Below, one piece after another: positions 52,957-62,204 of a stretch of DNA of 64,000 nucleotides. The translations under genes were made by a program, and so were the position numbers. The DNA lies in contig CAYNBT010000001.1 in NCBI GenBank assembly GCA_964396025.1, positions 183,180-247,179 of the forward strand. The letters are read 5' to 3'. A model generated the notes under the pieces. The model was not told the origin of the DNA, searched no databases, and saw nothing but the letters and a program-made list of their open reading frames with translations. The stretch's first letter is position 1. The number at the start of each line of letters is the position of its first letter. Source of the stretch: CAYNBT01 sp964396025 (lineage in GTDB: Bacteria > Patescibacteriota > WWE3 > UBA101185 > UBA10185).

Positions 52957-54747
52957 TTAGCTATTTCTTTGCCCAAAATCAACTGATTCTGGATTTTGTT
53001 TAACTTCATTTATTATAGTCTTAAGAGTTGTCTCTATAAGACGAAGGAGCCTATTAGCTATCACATCATAAGATGGGGTAGATCCACCTAACTTTTTCCA
53101 TACTTTCCATACCTTCTCTCGATCGTCGTGCATTGGTATTCCGTCTATATTTTGAAATGTAACCTCTAAAACCCTTTTTAGGTTTTTCTTTTCCCAATAG
53201 TCATCTGGCATATCTTTAAGTTTCTGCGGTGCAAGGTGATATATACTTTTTAATTCACTTTCAACCTCTTTCTCATCTAACCAACCAGGGGGGACAGGTA
53301 TGTGTAAGTTAAAATCCTCACCATAAACCGACATAGTTGAACCTCTTTGCCATGGATTTTCAAGATGTTCAATGAATACATTTCTGTAAAATCTTAAATT
53401 ATAATAAAGCCAAACAATATCTCTACTATGCTTGTCCCATAAATCCTTCAGGTTATTTTGTGTAGAATCTTTTAATATTAGATACAAATCTTTGAAAGGA
53501 TATTCTTTGTTGTTTCCCTTAGATAGTTTTCCTAATCCGTAAAGATGTTTTATTATAAGGGCCCATTGATCTAGAACCATATTTCCAAATATAAACAGTA
53601 CTTCCATGTCTAAACGCATTTGCTCAGTCAAATCTCCATTTAAACCTAAAACTTCTTGTAGTTTTTTGGAGAATTTCTTTTGAAATTTAGTAGGTCTAAG
53701 CTTGTTTTCTTTTATATGTAGCTCAGTTATCTTCTTTCTATTGATACCTAGTCTTTTGATTATTTGCCTAATGTTTTTTAGTCTTTCAATAAAATAAGAT
53801 TGATGATAAAAAACAGCGCGTGGACCAGGTGTGATTCTCTTTGACAGATTGATTTGTTTTTCCAATTCCTTATGTTGTTCCAAAATAGTATTAATCTTTT
53901 CAAGCAGAAAAGAAGTATTTAAAGGGGTTTCGGTTAGCAATGTTCCTATACTTTTGAGGTGCTTATCTCCACCTTTTTTGACATAAACTTTGGCAGCATT
54001 TATAAGCATCTTATCCCTTGTGGGTTTGTGAGGAGTAATGAAAGCTTTTGTTAAGTTTAGATTTGCTTCTATTTCTTCTTTTTCTAAAGTATCTGTCTTT
54101 TCGGCTAATGCAGACTCTAGCTCCTTAATCGCTTCTTTAGGGCTTGTTGCTAGTGAAGCCATTACTCTATGGTAAAAAGCTTTTATACCGTGATAAAATT
54201 CTTCATTTTCTGAACTCTTAGCACTTTCAAGCATGAGTTTCATACAGTCTTGAATATTATCAAAATCATATTGATTCATTGCTATAGCCTTTGACATGTA
54301 ATGAAGGGTCATTTCTGCACTTGAATTTTTCAGATCTCCTATTTCTTCAAAAAGTTTTGCTCTTTGCAAAAATAATTCTGCTCTCCCAGCAAACTCAGAT
54401 TTATCTGTAGCGATTGCAAGCTCTTTCAATAACTCTAGTTTGACCTTCTTCGCATCGATGGCATCTCCAAACACAGCTTTGTAATATTTATAAGCTTTTT
54501 TTAATTCTTTTATTTTAGTCTTAGTTTTTATAGTCTTATTAGCTTTTTCTTTGTGATATAAACCCAAAGCCATATTAGCCATTTTAGGCCCTTCTTGGCT
54601 ACCAGTTTTCTTTAAGTTCTCTATTGAAGCTAACAGGAGTTTTTCATCTTTAGTTGAAATGTATTTTTCAAATTGTTTAATAGCCTCGAGTTCATACTGG
54701 TCGTAATACACCTCTGCTGTTGGTTTGATGCTGTCCATGTTATTCAT
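52957..54747 (-). CDS. Helical-repeat protein with C-terminal HEPN-like motif
   Basis: 596 aa from the ATG at 54747. N-terminal 300 residues are alpha-helical with TPR-like spacing (EQFEKYISTKDEKLLLASIENL, LYHKEKANK, HYMSKAIAMNQYDF, YHGIKAFYHRVMASLA). In the C-terminal third, RNVFIEH (R455-H461) fits the R-x(4-6)-H catalytic pattern of HEPN ribonucleases and lies after a long helix (FIFGNMVLDQWALIIKHLYG). TAAAAT ends 7 nt before the ATG (leaderless). Opposite in strand to the operon. Could be a defence or toxin gene carried by the element; substrate unknown. Confidence 0.55.
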   Translation of the reverse strand: MNNMDSIKPTAEVYYDQYELEAIKQFEKYISTKDEKLLLASIENLKKTGSQEGPKMANMALGLYHKEKANKTIKTKTKIKELKKAYKYYKAVFGDAIDAKKVKLELLKELAIATDKSEFAGRAELFLQRAKLFEEIGDLKNSSAEMTLHYMSKAIAMNQYDFDNIQDCMKLMLESAKSSENEEFYHGIKAFYHRVMASLATSPKEAIKELESALAEKTDTLEKEEIEANLNLTKAFITPHKPTRDKMLINAAKVYVKKGGDKHLKSIGTLLTETPLNTSFLLEKINTILEQHKELEKQINLSKRITPGPRAVFYHQSYFIERLKNIRQIIKRLGINRKKITELHIKENKLRPTKFQKKFSKKLQEVLGLNGDLTEQMRLDMEVLFIFGNMVLDQWALIIKHLYGLGKLSKGNNKEYPFKDLYLILKDSTQNNLKDLWDKHSRDIVWLYYNLRFYRNVFIEHLENPWQRGSTMSVYGEDFNLHIPVPPGWLDEKEVESELKSIYHLAPQKLKDMPDDYWEKKNLKRVLEVTFQNIDGIPMHDDREKVWKVWKKLGGSTPSYDVIANRLLRLIETTLKTIINEVKQNPESVDFGQRNS

Positions 54748-54838
54748 AATCCGAATTTTACTCCATTTTATTCTTTTGTCTTGTTGAATTGCTGCAGGCG
54801 AAGGCACCTATACTGAGACAAGTGCTTTCTACCCTATG

Positions 54839-55408
54839 TTATAAACCAAGATCAACCAATGCTTCATCGCTACCTAATAATGACAAGTCTCCAACTTTAA
54901 GTCTTAAACCTTCTGCATCTGATGAAACCTCATAAACGTCTGCAAAGGTATATGGAACATTCGGATTAAGATTACTTAAAAGATAAAGAGATTCCGCCCC
55001 TAAGTTCTTCAATCCAAAGGATTTGCTATATGAAGTAAATTCTCTATTTTGATTATCAACGAGCTTCAATCCAGTTACTGTTTTCATTTCTTTGCCTAAG
55101 TTTTCCACCGTTACATTTAGGACTACAAATTTACCTGCAGGCTTAACTACTCCTGAGTAGTCGCTTAGTTGATCTGCTTCCAAAGCTTTAACTACTTTCC
55201 ATTTAACATCTTTTACAGTAACTTCTTCTCCAACCTTATATATCTTTTCTTCTTGTTTGTTGTAATCTCCCGTTTTTTGAGAAGATCCATTATTAGCTCC
55301 TCCAGAGTTGGAAGAATTTGAATCATTGCTGCCACTGCCACCAGCAATCATACCTAGGACTATGAGACCAATAAAGGCTATTCCGCCCCATTTTAGTAGT
55401 TTTTTCAT
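54839..55408 (-). CDS. Secreted DUF4352-type protein
   Basis: 189 aa. N-terminal hydrophobic segment (residues 8-24), serine/asparagine/glycine linker, then an immunoglobulin-like DUF4352 domain (VKDVKWKVVKALEAD, KFVVLNVTVENLGKEMKTVTGLKLVDNQNREF, PNVPYTFADVYEV). Such domains are extracellular and of unknown role. A near-perfect AAGGAGGTGA lies before the ATG. Divergent from the XRE regulator, with shared palindromic sites between them. Confidence 0.78.
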   Translation of the reverse strand: MKKLLKWGGIAFIGLIVLGMIAGGSGSNDSNSSNSGGANNGSSQKTGDYNKQEEKIYKVGEEVTVKDVKWKVVKALEADQLSDYSGVVKPAGKFVVLNVTVENLGKEMKTVTGLKLVDNQNREFTSYSKSFGLKNLGAESLYLLSNLNPNVPYTFADVYEVSSDAEGLRLKVGDLSLLGSDEALVDLGL

Positions 55409-55440
55409 CTTAAATCACCTCCTTAAAGCGAAATTTAACA

Positions 55441-55505
55441 CTAGATATATCTTTACTAAACATCCTGATACTACGACATTTCCAGCCGAAAAGCTAGATA
55501 TATCT
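55441..55505. promoter_or_regulatory. Paired palindromic operator sites between DUF4352 and XRE genes
   Basis: CTAGATATATCT occurs twice as a direct repeat (55441-55452 and 55494-55505; centre distance 53 bp), each containing the perfect palindrome AGATATATCT. The left site is near the minus-strand gene's ribosome-binding site, the right one near the XRE promoter (TATATT at 55533). Likely binding sites for the XRE protein. Confidence 0.6.
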
Positions 55506-55550
55506 GGTAAAAATAAGCCTTTAACCTAAGTAGTCTTATATTCAGCAGGT

Positions 55551-55763
55551 ATGAACTATAATCCGTTATTTAAAAAATTAGGTGAACGCATAGAGTTTCT
55601 TCGTAGGAAGAAGAAAATGACTCAAGAGGAACTGGCTGAGAAGTCTGGTCTACATAGAGCATATTTCTGGGATATCGAAAACGGTAGAAATATATCTATA
55701 AAAACCGCGTATAAGATTGCTCAAGCCTTAGATGTATCTCTATCCGAATTGTTTGATTTCTAA
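55551..55763 (+). CDS. XRE-family DNA-binding regulator
   Basis: 70 aa, a complete lambda-Cro/C.protein-like helix-turn-helix: LGERIEFLRRKKKMTQEELAEKSGLHRAYFWDIE, then ISIKTAYKIAQALDVSLSELF. Resembles restriction-modification controller proteins, but no restriction or methylase gene is next to it. Probably regulates itself and the divergent DUF4352 gene through the AGATATATCT sites. Confidence 0.9.
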   Translation: MNYNPLFKKLGERIEFLRRKKKMTQEELAEKSGLHRAYFWDIENGRNISIKTAYKIAQALDVSLSELFDF

Positions 55764-55864
55764 CCTCTATTGGCGTCTCCTTTTCATTCAACTATAATAA
55801 GACCGCATTCCTAGATGCTGTATACATTACTAGGCCACATTTAACTGTCCTATTTATAAAATAT

Positions 55865-57094
55865 ATGAATGAAAGAATAAAATATGCATTTCCATATAGG
55901 CGCCAAGACTTAATGCCTTTGAGCAATTTTGTCCGTTATTGTAATGAACGAGGAGTAAAAACATCTGCAGAACAACTTGAGTTTTATGATGAACTCGGAC
56001 TTTTAATGCCCGTAGTGGGAATATTCGCGGAAATAGGTATTTATCGAAAAATATTTATTACTGATAAAGAAGGTAAAGATCAATGGGTTTTTGTTTATTC
56101 AGGTGATGAAAAAACCTTGGGATATAAAGAAATAGACCCTTTATCTTATTATCATTATGCGGGCTTAAGCTATGGTAGTAGCGAGCAATTGGATTATTAT
56201 TTTAAAAATAATTTGGTCTTTTATCATTCAGAACTGGCTTATTCACCCTGGAATTCCATAGTATTAAAGGCAGACCATTGGGAATTCAGTTCTGATAAGC
56301 TACCTGATAAGGCAACTCTCTTTTATACTCCGTATCAGATATTTGCTCTAAGAGATATACAACGTGGTATGAGTATTAAAATACATGATAGAGCACTCTT
56401 TCGGGATGAGGCTGGCTGGATAAGAGCAGGTGAAAACATACGTAAGATGTTTAATAACTTTTTACCTCGATTGCATAGTGAAGTGTTAGCGTACATTAAA
56501 GATTTCAGCTTATATTTTGATTTGCTTACTGTTCTTGACGACATAGTGGATAAATCTGAGAAAGTGTACCAAGAAAGTATAAGACAAGGATTCGATGAGA
56601 AAGAGGCAAATACAGACTACGAACATGCTATATCTAATTATGAAAAAGAAAGTATCGAAAAGATTTTAGATGTTATAGACAAACACAAAATTACAATCGC
56701 AAATTTAAGAAACTTACAAGAGAGGTTTTTTAACATTGGTTATTGGCAAGATCCTGCAAAAAAATGGATATTATACTTGGAAAATGTTTCTCCAAGAGCT
56801 TTATATAAATCAGACGAATATAAGTTTTCTCGAGATAGTTACAACATAGGGGAAAATATTGGATGGTGCATTCAAATTCTAGGAGAAAAACCCATAACAC
56901 TAAAAAATGTTTTAGTGCATGTCGATAATGAGAAGCTGTGCCTCTATTGTCATAAACTATACAGACCAAAGAAAAAGGGACAAAGAACGTGTGGTAAAAA
57001 GGCTTGTGCGGACAAGAATAAAAATGAGCATAAAAGAGAACAGTATAGAATAAAAAAACTTAAACCTACTGAAATTCTAAAAGAGCTTAATTAA
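55865..57094 (+). CDS. Unknown protein with C-terminal zinc ribbon
   Basis: 409 aa. N-terminal region FVRYCNERGVKTSAEQLEFYDELGLLMP looks like a helix-turn-helix-type reader. The C-terminus has four cysteines in the pattern CLYCHKLYRPKKKGQRTCGKKAC, a treble-clef/zinc-ribbon, followed by a lysine/arginine-rich tail. The middle (residues 90-330) is mostly alpha-helical and not recognised. No signal peptide or membrane segment. Found between the XRE gene and the replication module. Nucleic-acid binding is inferred. Confidence 0.55.
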   Translation: MNERIKYAFPYRRQDLMPLSNFVRYCNERGVKTSAEQLEFYDELGLLMPVVGIFAEIGIYRKIFITDKEGKDQWVFVYSGDEKTLGYKEIDPLSYYHYAGLSYGSSEQLDYYFKNNLVFYHSELAYSPWNSIVLKADHWEFSSDKLPDKATLFYTPYQIFALRDIQRGMSIKIHDRALFRDEAGWIRAGENIRKMFNNFLPRLHSEVLAYIKDFSLYFDLLTVLDDIVDKSEKVYQESIRQGFDEKEANTDYEHAISNYEKESIEKILDVIDKHKITIANLRNLQERFFNIGYWQDPAKKWILYLENVSPRALYKSDEYKFSRDSYNIGENIGWCIQILGEKPITLKNVLVHVDNEKLCLYCHKLYRPKKKGQRTCGKKACADKNKNEHKREQYRIKKLKPTEILKELN

Positions 57095-57171
57095 TCGAAC
57101 TCATTTCGAACTCACCATCAAACATAAGATTCTGTGGTTTCATATAGTCAGATCAAATTAGGATTTGATAT

Positions 57172-57420
57172 ATGAATACAGAAAACAAATTTTATACGAA
57201 TAATATTAATCTTTCGGCAGCTTTATTAGCCAAAGATATTCCACTCTTAACATTTACTAAAAGCGGCGGAATCACTACTTTTATTTTTGATTATCCAGAG
57301 AAATGCACAGAAATAGAAACGAAATGGTTAACTGATAATTTAGAGGTATTGGCTTATAAATATTCACAATCACTTAAACGCTTAAAAAATATAGTTTATG
57401 GAGGTCAAAATGCTCTATAG
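57172..57420 (+). CDS. Small DUF5659-like protein
   Basis: 82 aa. Pattern FYTNNINLSAALLAKDIPLL, TTFIFDYPE, a W/L-rich helix and KRLKNIVYGG at the end resembles DUF5659 proteins, which are common in integrative elements and plasmids. Function unknown. The next gene starts 39 nt later. Confidence 0.6.
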   Translation: MNTENKFYTNNINLSAALLAKDIPLLTFTKSGGITTFIFDYPEKCTEIETKWLTDNLEVLAYKYSQSLKRLKNIVYGGQNAL

Positions 57421-57459
57421 GGCTAATAAATTATTAGTTGAAAGGGGGTGTACTTAAAA

Positions 57460-58053
57460 ATGTTTGAACAGGATTTACCAGCAAGCTTAAAAATAGTTAC
57501 ATCTATCGTCAAAGCTATTGATATTCATCCTAAGACTCATTGGAAAGGTGTAGGTGGGATTGGCGAAAATGATTTCCTGGGAAGGCTTGATATTGAGTTT
57601 AATGTGCCCAATCCAGGAATGGCAGTTTTGACGAATAAAGGTATGATTCCGAACCCTGATTGGTTCCTCCTTTTTGAGGAGGCTGAAAAAGAAATTATGG
57701 AAGATGAATATGCTTTCTACGGAATACAATACTCAACAACTGTAAAGTCCGCTACTAAAAGACTTAAAAAGCACCTAGAAGACTTCGAAGTGGCATTTTC
57801 AAGAGATCTTGGTGGCTCTAAAGAGAAACGAGACTTGAAAACGAGAAGACGACTTTATGGAAGAGATAAGGTAAAGGAAATGCTTGAAGCTATAAGGTTA
57901 TTCGGAAAGGATGACGAAATAGAATTGAACTTTGTGTTTACTCAATGGCCTGATATAGAAGTTGCTAGAAAAACAGACTATATCAAGGAATTTGAGTCCA
58001 AAGTAAAAGCATTTGAGGAAAGATCCGAACCAGAATTCGATTTTCCTTATTAG
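57460..58053 (+). CDS. Hypothetical protein of the replication module
   Basis: 197 aa from the ATG at 57460, preceded by AAAGGGGG. No family recognised. Hydrophilic; contains a lysine/arginine-rich stretch (KEKRDLKTRRRLYGRDKVKEM) and an acidic C-terminus. It lies directly before the PrimPol gene, so a role in replication or its control is plausible but not shown. Confidence 0.6.
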   Translation: MFEQDLPASLKIVTSIVKAIDIHPKTHWKGVGGIGENDFLGRLDIEFNVPNPGMAVLTNKGMIPNPDWFLLFEEAEKEIMEDEYAFYGIQYSTTVKSATKRLKKHLEDFEVAFSRDLGGSKEKRDLKTRRRLYGRDKVKEMLEAIRLFGKDDEIELNFVFTQWPDIEVARKTDYIKEFESKVKAFEERSEPEFDFPY

Positions 58054-58063
58054 CTTTGACATC

Positions 58064-58090
58064 CTGGGTTCAGGTCGGCTCTGGACCCAG
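58064..58090. repeat. Hairpin upstream of the PrimPol gene
   Basis: 10-bp stem CTGGGTTCAG / CTGGACCCAG (one G-T pair) with a 7-nt loop, ending 17 nt before the PrimPol start and starting 10 nt after the previous stop. No T-run follows, so it is not a standard terminator. Could be a translational control element or part of a replication origin. Confidence 0.7.
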
Positions 58091-58107
58091 TAGTGAGGGC
58101 TAATAAA

Positions 58108-60513
58108 ATGACAGATACTAAACTAAATAATGACAATTTAATAGCTAAATCTAGTGTAACAACCTCTAATGGTAAAGACAATGCGGTTCTAACAGAAGCA
58201 TTATTTTTATCGGAACAAGTTGGTTGGAGTGTTATTCCTGTAGGTGGTAATAAAAAACCACTAATAAATTGGAAGGAGTTTCAAACAAGAGTTGCCACAA
58301 AAGAAGAAATAACCCAATGGTTTCATGACTTTCCTAATGCTGGTATCGGAATAGTGACTGGGAAAATCTCAAATCTTCTAGTATTTGATATAGACCCAAG
58401 GCATGGTGGGACTGAAACACAGTTTGAATCTTATAACACTGTTGTAGTAAAAACAGGTGGTGGCGGGAAACATTTTTACTTTAAGTTGTTGGATAACATC
58501 CAAAATACAACAAACCTTATTCAGGGAGTGGATGTCAGAGCTGAAGGTGGTTATGTTATATCCCCACCCACTTTACACAACTCAGGTAATAAATACGAAT
58601 GGTTAAAGCACCCAGCAGAAGTAGAACTGCTTGAACTACCCATAACCTTAGTAAAACTGTTTGAAAAACAAGAAACTGAAAATACTAAGGACAAATACGA
58701 AGGGGTTAGTGAGGGAAAAAGAAACGATACCGCAGCATCCTTAATTGGCGAGCTACTCAACAAATTTAAAAAAGAAGAATGGGATTTAAAGGTTTGGCCA
58801 CTAATTATTGCTTGGAACAATAACAATCAACCTCCTATGGAAAAAGCTGAGTTAAAAAGTGTTTTCGCTTCCATATGTAAAACAGCCAAAAAAGACAATG
58901 AGGATAAACCTAGAAAAACAGTTGCAGATATTCTAATTGAAATGGTCTTGGAATCTGGCGCAACTCTTTATTTAGATCAAAGTAAAACTCCACATATTAC
59001 ATTTCCAGATAGACCTATTGTTGGATATGCGTTGGGTAGTAGTGTATTTAGGCAATGGATTCGCGGAAAATACTGGAACGAATATAAAAAAGGGTTTTCT
59101 TCCGACACTTTTAATATTGTGCTTAGCACACTCGAAGGCAAAGCTTTTCACGAAGGTGAAATAAAAACCTTGCATAATAGAATTGCAAGAAGTGATTCCG
59201 CCATTTATTACGATTTAGGCAATGACACACAAGTTGTGAAAATTAGCGAAACAGGTTGGGATTTGCGTTCTGAATCACCCGTATTGTTTAAGAGATTCTC
59301 ACATCAGCAAGTGCAGATTACACCATTGCCTGGTGGTGATCTCAATTCTTTACTTGATTATGTAAACCTTGGTGAGGATACAGATAAACTACTTTTTCTA
59401 ACCTATGTGGTTACTATTTTAATTTCTGATATCCCCCGAGTGGTCATAGTTAATATAGGAGATCAAGGTAGTGCAAAATCTACAGCTTTAAGATTAATAA
59501 GAAACTTGATTGACCCAAGTAGTGTAGAGCTGATGACTCCACCTGGAGAACTTTTGGAACTTGCACAGGCCGCGAACCATAACTATTGCTTATATTTAGA
59601 TAATTTGTCTTCCTTATCCACAAAAATATCTGATGCACTATGTGGCCTTGTAACAGGAGTTGGTTTTAGTAAAAGAAAGCTATTCACAGATGATGAAGAT
59701 GTTCTATTTGATCAAAAGGTCGCAATAGGAATTTCAGGAATTAATTTAGTTGCAGAAAAAGCAGATCTTCTAGATAGATGTTTAATACTTCAATATCAAA
59801 GAATTCCAAATGAAGAGCGTAAAAGTGAGCATGAGTTTTGGCAAAAGTTTAGTGAGCAAAAACCGTATATTTTAGGGGCATTATTTTCCACTTTATCTAA
59901 AACCTTAAAGATTTCAAAAGAAATAAGTTTATCAAATAAACCTAGAATGGCTGACTATGCTAAATACGCTGCTTCCGCTTCAATAGCTCTTGGTAAAACT
60001 GCGGAAGATTTTATTAAAGCATTTGATGAAAATGTTAGTAGACAAAACAATGCTGCAGTAGAGTCATCTTCTACAGCACAAGTAATATTAGCATTTATGC
60101 GAGAGCATGCAGATTGGCAAGGAACAAGCAGTGACTTATATAACGCACTAAAAGGAATTGCTGAAAAATCAGGATTACAAATAGGAGGTACTGATGGCTT
60201 TCCTAAATCATCTAATTGGCTATGGAGAAGAATTATGCCAGTAAGACCAAATCTACTAGCTTTAGGCATTAAGGCTTTAAAAGAGGAAACTGCCGAGAAT
60301 TCAATTATCAAACTAACGAATTTGAAAAAAGCAAAAGATACCTCCAAAGCTGCCACTGTTGCCACAGGTGATATGGAAGCAATGGCAACAGATTCTTCCA
60401 AAAAGGACACAGCAACAGAAGACTTATTAAAACTACTAGATCCCAACGATGTGATAAACGCCAAACCAGAGGATTTCGACACCAGTAATTATTTTAAGAG
60501 GACTACCCCCTAA
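58108..60513 (+). CDS. Replication protein: PrimPol (AEP) primase-polymerase fused to P-loop helicase
   Basis: 801 aa from the ATG at 58108. Residues about 30-200: bifunctional primase-polymerase domain with the catalytic DID (94-96, LLVFDIDPRHGG), KTGGGGKHFYFK and GVDVRAEGGYVISPPT. Residues 210-280: helical PriCT-like linker. Residues about 430-640: P-loop ATPase with NIGDQGSAKST (K457) and CLYLDNLS as Walker B. The C-terminus is alanine/threonine-rich. This layout is that of replication initiators of plasmids and integrative elements (D5/RepA-like). It could support replication after excision. Confidence 0.88.
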   Translation: MTDTKLNNDNLIAKSSVTTSNGKDNAVLTEALFLSEQVGWSVIPVGGNKKPLINWKEFQTRVATKEEITQWFHDFPNAGIGIVTGKISNLLVFDIDPRHGGTETQFESYNTVVVKTGGGGKHFYFKLLDNIQNTTNLIQGVDVRAEGGYVISPPTLHNSGNKYEWLKHPAEVELLELPITLVKLFEKQETENTKDKYEGVSEGKRNDTAASLIGELLNKFKKEEWDLKVWPLIIAWNNNNQPPMEKAELKSVFASICKTAKKDNEDKPRKTVADILIEMVLESGATLYLDQSKTPHITFPDRPIVGYALGSSVFRQWIRGKYWNEYKKGFSSDTFNIVLSTLEGKAFHEGEIKTLHNRIARSDSAIYYDLGNDTQVVKISETGWDLRSESPVLFKRFSHQQVQITPLPGGDLNSLLDYVNLGEDTDKLLFLTYVVTILISDIPRVVIVNIGDQGSAKSTALRLIRNLIDPSSVELMTPPGELLELAQAANHNYCLYLDNLSSLSTKISDALCGLVTGVGFSKRKLFTDDEDVLFDQKVAIGISGINLVAEKADLLDRCLILQYQRIPNEERKSEHEFWQKFSEQKPYILGALFSTLSKTLKISKEISLSNKPRMADYAKYAASASIALGKTAEDFIKAFDENVSRQNNAAVESSSTAQVILAFMREHADWQGTSSDLYNALKGIAEKSGLQIGGTDGFPKSSNWLWRRIMPVRPNLLALGIKALKEETAENSIIKLTNLKKAKDTSKAATVATGDMEAMATDSSKKDTATEDLLKLLDPNDVINAKPEDFDTSNYFKRTTP

Positions 60514-60531
60514 GCAAAGCTTGGGAATTAT

Positions 60532-60909
60532 ATGCAAAATAAGTGCTTATATATAAATCCTGAAACCCAAGAACGCTGTAATTCTTTCGCACTAACAGAA
60601 AGGAATTACTGTTTTTCACATGACCCCGATAATAAGGAGGCCAAACAAAAGGCTGTTGAAAAGGGCGGTAGGGCTCCAAAGCGAGTAGTTCTGAATTTAC
60701 CAAAAGTAACGATTAAGACTTCCGCTGATGTAATTAATATTCTTGAAGAAACTATAAACATGGTTAGAAGTGGTGAAATGCCCGTATCTAATCCAGCTAA
60801 CACAATAGGTTTTCTATGCAGTCATCTACTGAAAGCTATAGAAATGACTTCTATAGCGGATAAATTGGAAACCATAGATCGTCTTATTCTCGAAAGGAGG
60901 ACGCGTTAA
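60532..60909 (+). CDS. Small zinc-finger protein typical of mobile elements
   Basis: 125 aa. Zinc pattern CLYINPETQERCNSFAL, then NYCFSHDPD (three cysteines and a histidine), as in the small CxxC..CxH proteins that accompany phage and element genes. The rest is a helical segment (SADVINILEETINMVRSGEM). Its stop overlaps the next ATG (TTAATG). Confidence 0.65.
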   Translation: MQNKCLYINPETQERCNSFALTERNYCFSHDPDNKEAKQKAVEKGGRAPKRVVLNLPKVTIKTSADVINILEETINMVRSGEMPVSNPANTIGFLCSHLLKAIEMTSIADKLETIDRLILERRTR

Positions 60910-62204
60910 TGGTTAGAGATTTATCCACTTCAAAAATAATGGCTTTAGGCAGATCACTTACAGGCAAAGAGGCCGCCTTATTAATAATAGATTATGAAAT
61001 TAGGGAAAAAGATACAGGCAAAAGCTATAAAAGTGAAATCGATGCGCTAGTTTCTTCTGTTAAATATGCGAAAGACCCAAAGCAGACTAACGAATGTATT
61101 TTCTATCATGAGCTATGGAAAAATGTTGGCTTTTACTGTCTGGATTTGCAAACCTGCTTAATGGATATTGAAATAAACACCTGGAAACTCACTTCATTCC
61201 AGATGTTGATAACAGAATGTGCAATCAAACATGAGTTAAATAAGGCTGTAAACAAACTACCGGGATTTCTGACAATAGAAGATTTTGAAGCTAAATATGA
61301 AGAGTGCAAAAAAGATAGGTTTGAGGAAATATTACCCCTAGAAACTATAGTAGAACATGAAGCATTTCAAAAATTAAAGGTAGATGGCCTTATTGATAGC
61401 AATTCTATATATGGTATAGATGACGTTTTTTCAGATAATAAAGATTTAGAAGCAAAATGGTTTGGATACTTAGACCAATTATTAGCTAAATATGAGGATG
61501 ATATAAAGTGTGGGATTCTCATTGAAGGTAAAGTAACTGAAAAAGGGGGCTGGTATCACTCAGGAGAAAAATACATTGACCAAAGAGGTATTACTGGGGA
61601 AAGCTGGTATCGCTACAGCAAGAAGCTAGATGAGGGCTTTAACAAATCAATTGATGACAAAGAAAAACTAGTCGATTTTTATAATGGTACTTTCGCAATA
61701 GCTAAGGGTAGCTCTGCTTACAAAAGAGAAGGAGCTCAGCAGTGTGCAGGAGAAACAGCTAGGCAATTCATTAAAGATGTGTTGCAACATGGTCAGTGTT
61801 TGTCGGAGAAATCAGGTGTTATTACTTTGGATGTAGATGTTAAAACGGGCATGGAAATAATTATTAGCCGAATGAATAAGCGTATTGTAGAAGTTAAAAA
61901 CTATCAGGAAGTTATTAAACGTCTTCAATCCCATATATATGGAGATATTATTCAACTAGGTGACTTCACTACAGCTAAAATTGAATCTATCTTAGACAAC
62001 GCAACATGTCCTATCACAGAGACAAAAAAGCAACTATTGAGGTTGTTCATGCCATTTTCATTTAGTAAAGAGCCGAAACTACTAGGGTTTGAGAATTTGG
62101 ATGTGAAGATAGATCCATTGCCCGAAGAAAAAGTAGTGGAAGAGCATTACAACTGGTTACTTGATTTAGCCGAGAAAGAGAGCGGTTATAGGTGGCGCGG
62201 ATAA
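60909..62204 (+). CDS. Unknown element protein
   Basis: 431 aa. Soluble, mixed alpha/beta by composition, with scattered cysteines but no clear zinc site. No family recognised. Segments such as GGWYHSGEKYIDQRGITGESWYR and YNGTFAIAKGSSAYKREGAQ could be part of an enzyme core. Tightly packed: it overlaps the zinc-finger gene before it and the 63-aa gene after it, so it belongs to the core of the element. Confidence 0.6.
   Translation: MVRDLSTSKIMALGRSLTGKEAALLIIDYEIREKDTGKSYKSEIDALVSSVKYAKDPKQTNECIFYHELWKNVGFYCLDLQTCLMDIEINTWKLTSFQMLITECAIKHELNKAVNKLPGFLTIEDFEAKYEECKKDRFEEILPLETIVEHEAFQKLKVDGLIDSNSIYGIDDVFSDNKDLEAKWFGYLDQLLAKYEDDIKCGILIEGKVTEKGGWYHSGEKYIDQRGITGESWYRYSKKLDEGFNKSIDDKEKLVDFYNGTFAIAKGSSAYKREGAQQCAGETARQFIKDVLQHGQCLSEKSGVITLDVDVKTGMEIIISRMNKRIVEVKNYQEVIKRLQSHIYGDIIQLGDFTTAKIESILDNATCPITETKKQLLRLFMPFSFSKEPKLLGFENLDVKIDPLPEEKVVEEHYNWLLDLAEKESGYRWRG

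Noticed and set aside
55551..55763. Restriction-modification controller
   Set aside because: The XRE protein is C-protein-like, but no methyltransferase or endonuclease lies nearby.
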